Positions 59,238 through 64,000 of a stretch of DNA of 64,000 nucleotides are shown here, piece after piece. Both the position numbers and the translations under genes were made by a program. The notes beneath the pieces were generated by a model. The model saw nothing but the letters and a program-made list of their open reading frames with translations. It made no database searches and had not been told where the DNA came from. Numbering within the stretch: position 1 is the first letter of the stretch; each line of letters starts with the position of its first letter. Origin of the DNA: a virus. Location of the stretch: IMG/VR virus record IMGVR_UViG_3300026488_000001, positions 24,756-88,755 of that record, one strand, 5' to 3'.

Positions 59238-59495
59238 TTAAAGCACTCTAAGTTCCTTAACAAAGTTATTAAGAACTTCCCTTTCTTCCCAAGTTAGGGA
59301 AGTTAAACACTCTCCTTTCTTCCTAGTATAGAGAACCTCAGACCAATCTTTACCTACCATAGCTAACACTTCCCAACTAACTCTGTCAGAAGCCTTGACT
59401 TCAAACAAAACTTCAGAATATTCCTTACCTTCTTGGATTTCCTTAACGATAGCATTAAACTTTCTTAGTATCCCCTCCAACCTTGTCTTACCCAT
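59238..59495 (-). CDS. Hypothetical protein, 85 aa
   Basis: Small, mostly alpha/beta protein (GILRKFNAIVKEIQEGKEYS...). AGAAGGAGGGTACT precedes the ATG. It precedes the ACG-start gene in the leftward operon. Function unknown. Confidence 0.65.
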   Translation of the reverse strand: MGKTRLEGILRKFNAIVKEIQEGKEYSEVLFEVKASDRVSWEVLAMVGKDWSEVLYTRKKGECLTSLTWEEREVLNNFVKELRVL

Positions 59496-59611
59496 AGTAC
59501 CCTCCTTCTAACTATAAAAATAGTAACTTTATCAAATTAAAGTCAAAAGGATTAGAAATTTAGGTTAGAATCTCCAAAATCCTTTTCTTAGCTATTTCAC
59601 AATATTTCTCA

Positions 59612-60238
59612 TTAATTTCTATTCCTATCAATTTCTATTCCTATCCATCTCCTATTTAACTTTTCACAAGCTACTCCAACCGTCCCAGCTCCAAAATAAG
59701 GGTCTAATACAATATCCTGATTACTGAAAGTCAACTTAGAAATAAAGAACTCCGCCCATTGTTCGCTTTGTTGCCATTTATGGTATTCTTTTTTAATGCC
59801 ATCAGGTTTTGTAATTTTCAACATATCTTTTATAAAACCTCTACCATTAGGATAGGCTCTTTTTACATACCATAAAACAGGTTTCCACACAACTTCTATT
59901 CCCATAGCCATTCTTGAATGCTTACCATCCTCCTGATTCATACAAAAACACCACCTATATTTCAGCTTTCCATCAAAAATTTTTATAATATCAGGTAAGG
60001 CATAATGACCTACAATCATTAATAATGATGTTCCATCTTTCATTAATTTTGGACAATAATCAGCAAGGTAGTTATAAGTATATTGATACTTCCTAGGGTA
60101 AGGAGGGTCTGTTAATACTAAATCAATACTTTCATCAGGTAACTGTTGTAATATTTCGCTTGCATCTCCACAATAGAGAATCCCATTTTCAGTCTCAAAA
60201 TATCTATTCTCTTGAGGAAATATGTCTTTCCAACTCAT
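59612..60238 (-). CDS. DNA methyltransferase, beta-class, C-terminally shortened by a 16-bp duplication
   Basis: 208 residues. DPPY is at residues 43-46 (VLTDPPYP), and the SAM motif DPYFGAGTVGVA is near 176-187. The first 23 residues match the methyltransferase at 6256, as does the end KLNRRWIGIEI. A 16-bp tandem duplication changes the frame so that the protein ends in DRNRN instead of the expected NEKYCEIAKKRILEILT (original end at 59560). It may still be active, since core motifs are intact. Leader AGGGGTTATGTA is also shared with the other copy. Confidence 0.82.
   Translation of the reverse strand: MSWKDIFPQENRYFETENGILYCGDASEILQQLPDESIDLVLTDPPYPRKYQYTYNYLADYCPKLMKDGTSLLMIVGHYALPDIIKIFDGKLKYRWCFCMNQEDGKHSRMAMGIEVVWKPVLWYVKRAYPNGRGFIKDMLKITKPDGIKKEYHKWQQSEQWAEFFISKLTFSNQDIVLDPYFGAGTVGVACEKLNRRWIGIEIDRNRN
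59614..59645. repeat. Perfect 16-bp tandem duplication at a methyltransferase 3' end
   Basis: AATTTCTATTCCTATC occurs twice in a row (59614-59629 and 59630-59645). Removing one copy restores a reading frame that matches the C-terminus of the related methyltransferase at 6256. Sixteen is not a multiple of three, hence a frameshift. Confidence 0.95.
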
Positions 60239-60250
60239 TACATAACCCCT

Positions 60251-61858
60251 TTAAGGTATATTTTGATACTGTGAAATTCCATCAACCTTTTCCACTTCTA
60301 TAACATTAGAAACCATTTCTTTTAACATTTCATTGTGAGTAATAATGAATACTGATTTCTCTCCTTCAAAACCTGTAAACAACTCTACTGCAAACTGAAG
60401 GTTCTCTAAATCCAATGCATCAAAAATTTCATCCACTACTAAAAGGTTGGTTCTAATTCCTCCTATCCTTTCCATTAATTGCTGTAAAGCTAAAAGAATA
60501 ACAATACTAACCTTTCTTCTTTCCCCTCCTGAGAGTTGTTTTAAATCTAATATCTGGTTATTTCTCTTAATCTCTAAATCCAATCCTCTACCTAACTTGA
60601 ATCTAATTTCAAACTCAATAGGAAAATCTGCTAGAATCGTGTTAAGAGCTTCTACATACCTATTAAGCAAATTAGTTCTGAACTGAGAAGAAGGCTTAAG
60701 TAAATCTATAACATAATTAAGAAATTCTATATCAGATTCCAATTCATTTTGCTTAGTTTGAAAACCTTCTAACTCAGCTTGAACTAACTCTAATTCTTTG
60801 GTTATCTCTTCTAGCTTACCTTTAACATCATTTTGAGATTTATCTATTGCCTCTTTAAGAGAGTTTATCCTTCTCATAAGGGTTTGGTATTGAGTAAGTA
60901 AATTTTGTCTTTTATAGGCGATTTCTCTTTGAGATTCTAACTGAGACTTGAGTTGTTTTAGCTTAATGATACTATCCTTAAGAACTTTTAATCTCTCCTC
61001 AACTTGTTTAATTAACATATCAGGATAAGGTTGACCACAGGTTGGACATATACCAGACTGTATGATGGAAAACTTTTCTTGGTATTCTTTTTGGAATAAG
61101 GTTAACTTCCTTTCTAGTTGGGAAAGCTGGTTTTGGATAGAGGTAAGCTCTATATCAGGTAGGTTATTGAGTTCTGATTCTATCTTAGACTTAGTAGATT
61201 CAGTTTCAGAAAGCTCTTGTTTAATAGAGTCTAAACCAGTTTGATTTTCTAATTCCTCTAACTTACCTTGCAGGTAGTTTTGCTTATTCTCAAGGTTAGA
61301 GATTTCCAATAGAATTTGGTTAAGTTGAGCTTGAACTTCTTTAAGTTTCTTTTGCAACTTTTCCTTCCACTTATCCCAGTAAGCTATACCTATTAGCTCT
61401 TCAAAAACCACTTTTCTGGTAGTAGGAGTAAGGGAAGTAAAGTCGTAAGGCAAACCTTGAGTAAGGATAACACAGGACTGGAAGAGTTCATAACTACCTA
61501 TAAGCTCTTCAATCTTCTTGTTAGCTTCCCTAATAGTATGTAATATCAAATCTTGACCGTCTATCTTTATTCTAACAGTAGAACCATATTCAGGATGATT
61601 CTTATATCTAGAAATAACAATTGGTTTGTCATTAATGAAAAGCTCTACACTACCACAACAGTAAGCTGAACCTTGCCTAATAAAGTTATTAGTTCTGGCT
61701 TTGCCATAGAGAATCCAAATTAATCCTTCAAACATAGAAGACTTACCTGAACCATTTTTACCTACTACACAGTAAACTTTGTTGGTATCAAGATTAACAG
61801 AGAGTTCCTTAATAGATTGGAAGTTTTCTATGTAGTAGCTTTGAAACTTAACTATCAT
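60251..61858 (-). CDS. SbcC/Rad50-like recombination endonuclease subunit (T4 gp46-like)
   Basis: 535 residues. Walker A VGKNGSGKSS (about 32-41), a long coiled coil with the zinc-hook CPTCGQPYP near the middle, and the C-terminal signature LSGGERRKVSI and Walker B NLLVVDEIFDALD. It works with the SbcD-like nuclease at the right edge in processing DNA ends. The ATG at 61858 follows AAAGGAGAAAAAG; a longer start at 61882 overlaps the small upstream gene. It is short for Rad50 but normal for phage gp46. Confidence 0.93.
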   Translation of the reverse strand: MIVKFQSYYIENFQSIKELSVNLDTNKVYCVVGKNGSGKSSMFEGLIWILYGKARTNNFIRQGSAYCCGSVELFINDKPIVISRYKNHPEYGSTVRIKIDGQDLILHTIREANKKIEELIGSYELFQSCVILTQGLPYDFTSLTPTTRKVVFEELIGIAYWDKWKEKLQKKLKEVQAQLNQILLEISNLENKQNYLQGKLEELENQTGLDSIKQELSETESTKSKIESELNNLPDIELTSIQNQLSQLERKLTLFQKEYQEKFSIIQSGICPTCGQPYPDMLIKQVEERLKVLKDSIIKLKQLKSQLESQREIAYKRQNLLTQYQTLMRRINSLKEAIDKSQNDVKGKLEEITKELELVQAELEGFQTKQNELESDIEFLNYVIDLLKPSSQFRTNLLNRYVEALNTILADFPIEFEIRFKLGRGLDLEIKRNNQILDLKQLSGGERRKVSIVILLALQQLMERIGGIRTNLLVVDEIFDALDLENLQFAVELFTGFEGEKSVFIITHNEMLKEMVSNVIEVEKVDGISQYQNIP

Positions 61859-62009
61859 CTTTTTCTCCTTTAATTTCTTCAATTAGAAAGACTAAAGTTT
61901 TCAGTTCTTCAAATTTTTTCTCATTATTATAAAGCTTATAAAACTCTAATTTTCTAATATCATCCCAAAGTTGAATCATATCTATAATATCTTGAACATC
62001 CATTTTCAC
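61848..62009 (-). CDS. Small acidic protein upstream of gp46-like gene, 53 aa
   Basis: Start GTG 62009 six bases after AAGGAGG (ATG 62003 is the alternative); the product contains MDVQDIIDMIQLWDDIRK and is helical. The stop overlaps the gp46-like start by 11 bases, so the two are probably coupled. No family recognised. Confidence 0.7.
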   Translation of the reverse strand: MKMDVQDIIDMIQLWDDIRKLEFYKLYNNEKKFEELKTLVFLIEEIKGEKDDS

Positions 62010-62119
62010 CTTACACCTCCTTCACAGATTTGATTAGCTCTAAACATTTCTCTATCATTATATTTACTCAATCTTGCTGAGCGAACCATTTATAAATATT
62101 ATTATTTCCATAAAAATAT

Positions 62120-62155
62120 AACCCCCTGTTACCTTCTAGAAGGTAACAGGGGGTT
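62120..62155 (-). terminator. Perfect 36-bp palindrome, likely leftward terminator
   Basis: AACCCCCTGTTACCTTCT is followed at once by its exact reverse complement, giving an 18-bp stem without a spacer. On the minus strand it is followed by ATATTTTTAT. It lies between the leftward gene ending at 62218 and the next at 62009, a position expected for a terminator. Confidence 0.8.
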
Positions 62156-62217
62156 AAGGAAGGTGATAGGGCTTGGATGGCGTTATTAAATATAGTTTCT
62201 CAATTTGTCTTTGTCAA

Positions 62218-62649
62218 CTATGTCCCAAAACATTCCTCTTGTAGACGTTCTGTTAAATTAATTATATCTTCGATGATATGCAGGCCTTCACGCAACGAAG
62301 ATTTTGTTGATAGTTCTTTCGCTTTCTTCACAATCAGTTCTTCAATTCTTTTCCTTTTCCATTCACAGTATCCGTTTTTATCATTAAACGCTTCCCAAAA
62401 CACCTCTTCGACCTTACGAGCAACTTCTGGATACTCTTTCTCATCAACATCTATTTTGACATCAACAACCACATTCTCAAAATATTTGTCATAGTAAAAC
62501 CCATCTATTTCAGGCACTTTTGTCGTTACTTGTTCGCAAACATAATTGTAAAATGAAAAAGGAAACTCACGATTCTCATAACTTGAATAAGCCAAGTCAA
62601 ACATAACGCTTATCAGGTCGTTTGACAAGAACCTCTCTACACTCATCAT
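62218..62649 (-). CDS. Hypothetical protein, 143 aa, unusual codon use
   Basis: Start at 62649 (or the next ATG, 62646) after ATAGGAGGTGAA. The protein is acidic and helical with no recognised family. Its DNA uses many more C/G-ending and CGN codons than neighbouring genes (for example CGT, GAC, GTC, AAC), which suggests recent acquisition. It is followed by the strong palindrome at 62120. Confidence 0.68.
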   Translation of the reverse strand: MMSVERFLSNDLISVMFDLAYSSYENREFPFSFYNYVCEQVTTKVPEIDGFYYDKYFENVVVDVKIDVDEKEYPEVARKVEEVFWEAFNDKNGYCEWKRKRIEELIVKKAKELSTKSSLREGLHIIEDIINLTERLQEECFGT

Positions 62650-62722
62650 TTCACCTCCTATCATAGATGATAATTAAAATTGTTTAATCTTTATACTGTT
62701 GTTTACCAATAGATGATTAGGA

Positions 62723-63070
62723 TTAAAGATAATCACAATATCTTACTTCAAAGAGTAAACGATAAAGCTCATAATCAAGATAGACTTCTTTTAAATTCAT
62801 AAAATCTATAAAATCAGCTTTCATTATATCTTCATCATCTGGTAATAATTTTCCAGTTAAATTAAACCCTTTATTAATCGCATATAAATAAATTATTGAA
62901 GCCTCCTCATCTATAAGCTCCTCTATTCCTTCTTCCCTACAAGTACTACAAATTTTCTCATTAATAATTGTACAATTTTGTGATCTAACTCACAATAACA
63001 ACCACAAGAAAAATAAACTTTTGTAGTTGGCAAAAGTTCAACAAGATTTTTTGTCTAAATGTAAAATCAT
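62723..63070 (-). pseudogene. Frame-broken small zinc-ribbon gene
   Basis: ATG at 63070 follows GAGGAGGAATAG. Read straight through, the frame meets TGA stops after ten codons. If one A is removed from the A6 run (63047-63052) and one added to the A4 run (62987-62990), a single 115-residue protein results, with CGCYCELDHKNC and KICSTC as cysteine pairs and an end in EVRYCDYL. So the gene carries two compensating single-base changes in homopolymers, or these are sequencing errors. Confidence 0.6.
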
Positions 63071-63158
63071 CTATTCCTCCTCAACTTGGTTTGTTAGTTA
63101 TAACTATAAACCTATATTTGGAAATGTTATAGTATCTTCACAATTAATTCTTTTCCTT

Positions 63159-64000
63159 TTATCTAAGAAGTTCTTTCAATATCCTAACTTTATCAGGATA
63201 AAGTTCCTTAATTTCATTTTCCAATAACTCAATAGGAGATTGGAAGCTATCTAACTCATATTCAACTGGAATTTCTTTAATATCTTGTTTCACTAACTTA
63301 ACTTGAATGTCCACTCCATTAGGTAATTTGTCTGGAAGTTGAGAAGTTTCTAAAATGAATCCAGTATTATCCTTATCATACTTATCTATTTCCTCCAACC
63401 TACTAATCTTAACGATTTGCTTACCTACCGGATTTTGGATAAATCTAAACTTTCCATTTTCTTCTATATAAACACCATGCTTAGTCCCTTCTACCCAATT
63501 CAATTGAACTAAACTTCCTACATAGAGAAATTCAGGCGTTTCTTGAGGAATGTGAACATGACCGGAAATAGCCTTAACTCCTCTAGGTAGAGTTAACCCT
63601 TGTATTCTAATCTTACCTACATCAGCTCCATTAAAAGCTAAGTGAGTTATAACTTTCTTAGGTTCCCTTAATAGGATTTCCTCATAAGCTTTAGCTTCAT
63701 CTGTAAAGTAAGGTAAGTATAAAGTATTATCCTCATAAACAGGTTCATAGAAAACTCTATCAAAAAATCCTTCCAACACTCTAATAGAATAGATAGCGTT
63801 GTTATACTTACCATAGTAATCATGATTTCCTGGAATAAGCCAATGTTCAACTCCCAATCGTTTACAAGTTTCTTTTAGCTGAGAAAACGCTAAACCAGAA
63901 GCATCAAGTGTAGGGGATGATTGGATTACCAAATTGTTGAATATATCTCCTAAGCAAAGTAATAAATCAGGTTTTTCAACCTCTACAATCTCTGATAACC
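63159..64000 (-). CDS. SbcD/Mre11-like nuclease subunit (T4 gp47-like), partial
   Basis: The gene runs off the right edge, so its N-terminus is missing. The visible part has CLGDIFNN (motif II, upstream of the first TTG), PGNHDYYG, THLAFNG and SGHVHIP, the metal-binding motifs of Mre11-type exonucleases. The rest is the capping domain. It pairs with the gp46-like ATPase. The reading frame stays open from 63932 to the window end, so this is a continuing gene, not one that starts at TTG 63932. Confidence 0.9.
   Translation of the reverse strand, partial: LSEIVEVEKPDLLLCLGDIFNNLVIQSSPTLDASGLAFSQLKETCKRLGVEHWLIPGNHDYYGKYNNAIYSIRVLEGFFDRVFYEPVYEDNTLYLPYFTDEAKAYEEILLREPKKVITHLAFNGADVGKIRIQGLTLPRGVKAISGHVHIPQETPEFLYVGSLVQLNWVEGTKHGVYIEENGKFRFIQNPVGKQIVKISRLEEIDKYDKDNTGFILETSQLPDKLPNGVDIQVKLVKQDIKEIPVEYELDSFQSPIELLENEIKELYPDKVRILKELLR

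Noticed and set aside
62010-62075. Fifteen-codon open frame (MIEKCLELIKSVKEV) before the small gene at 62009
   Set aside because: No ribosome binding site before it, and its end coincides with the next gene's ribosome binding site, so it is more likely leader sequence. A leader peptide cannot be excluded.
62723-63070. Stop-codon recoding (TGA as Trp) to rescue the frame
   Set aside because: The bridging sequence read that way is hydrophobic and unlike a protein, while the frameshifted reading gives a clean cysteine-rich domain; other genes in the window stop normally at TGA.
1-64000. tRNA genes, CRISPR arrays, integrase or attachment sites, reverse transcriptase
   Set aside because: Looked for cloverleaf T-loop signatures, regularly spaced repeats and integrase or RT motifs by eye and saw none; short tRNAs could still be missed without a dedicated search.

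Overview
This window is one side of a large tailed-phage (myovirus) genome. It is AT-rich, densely packed with strong AAGGAGG-type ribosome binding sites, and almost every intergenic gap is a few bases or an overlap. The virion genes follow the order expected for a contractile-tail phage with T4-like parts: terminase, portal, prohead protease/scaffold, major capsid protein, sheath, tube, tape measure, hub, spike, PAAR tip, gp25, gp6/J, fibres. There is no integrase, repressor, attachment site, tRNA or CRISPR that I can see, so a strictly lytic phage is likely. An inner-membrane/outer-membrane spanin pair points to a diderm (Gram-negative-type) bacterial host. The AT-rich composition, ThyX, several inteins and a bacterial-type ferredoxin would suit an anaerobe or thermophile, but that is only a guess.

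Layout. Positions 1-11378 (+) hold small unknown genes and a nucleotide and DNA-modification block: ThyX, class I ribonucleotide reductase (NrdA, NrdB), dNMP kinase, two adenine/N4-type methyltransferase genes, a cytosine-5 methyltransferase interrupted by a mini-intein, and a PD-(D/E)XK nuclease. Positions 11547-15448 carry packaging: the large terminase is split into two genes by an atypically split intein, with a free-standing EDxHD/VSR-like homing endonuclease between the halves. Positions 15573-28558 are the head module, bracketed by two near-identical 115-bp hairpin-forming repeats (15445-15559 and 28555-28669). Inside it are portal, a metallophosphoesterase, a LAGLIDADG endonuclease with five HTH repeats, the prohead protease with a nested scaffold start, the major capsid protein, a 2[4Fe-4S] ferredoxin, and nine otherwise unrelated proteins sharing a short N-terminal motif of the form M-x-L-I-x-E-L-x-x-L-L-E. 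Positions 28684-41262 are neck, sheath, tubes, tape measure and baseplate; spike, PAAR and gp25 genes are separated by two further families of structured intergenic repeats. Positions 41263-52649 are fibres, adhesins and fibre-assembly proteins. Positions 52659-57058 are lysis genes (spanins, holin candidates, a transglycosylase, an NlpC/P60-like enzyme). A bidirectional terminator near 57097 separates these from a leftward cluster (57120-64000) with a second transglycosylase, a ParB-like protein, a truncated chimeric methyltransferase, and the SbcC/SbcD-like (gp46/gp47) recombination nuclease.

How the genes work together. ThyX, RNR and dNMP kinase supply dNTPs, the methyltransferases modify the DNA, and gp46/gp47-like and PD-(D/E)XK proteins process recombination intermediates. 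The terminase, once spliced in trans, packages DNA through the portal into a capsid built on a scaffold and matured by the protease. My leading new hypothesis is that the nine tagged proteins are loaded into the prohead through their shared N-terminal motif, as T4 internal proteins are.

Limits. All family calls come from reading motifs by eye. No searches, foldings or alignments were run, and promoters could not be assigned with confidence.
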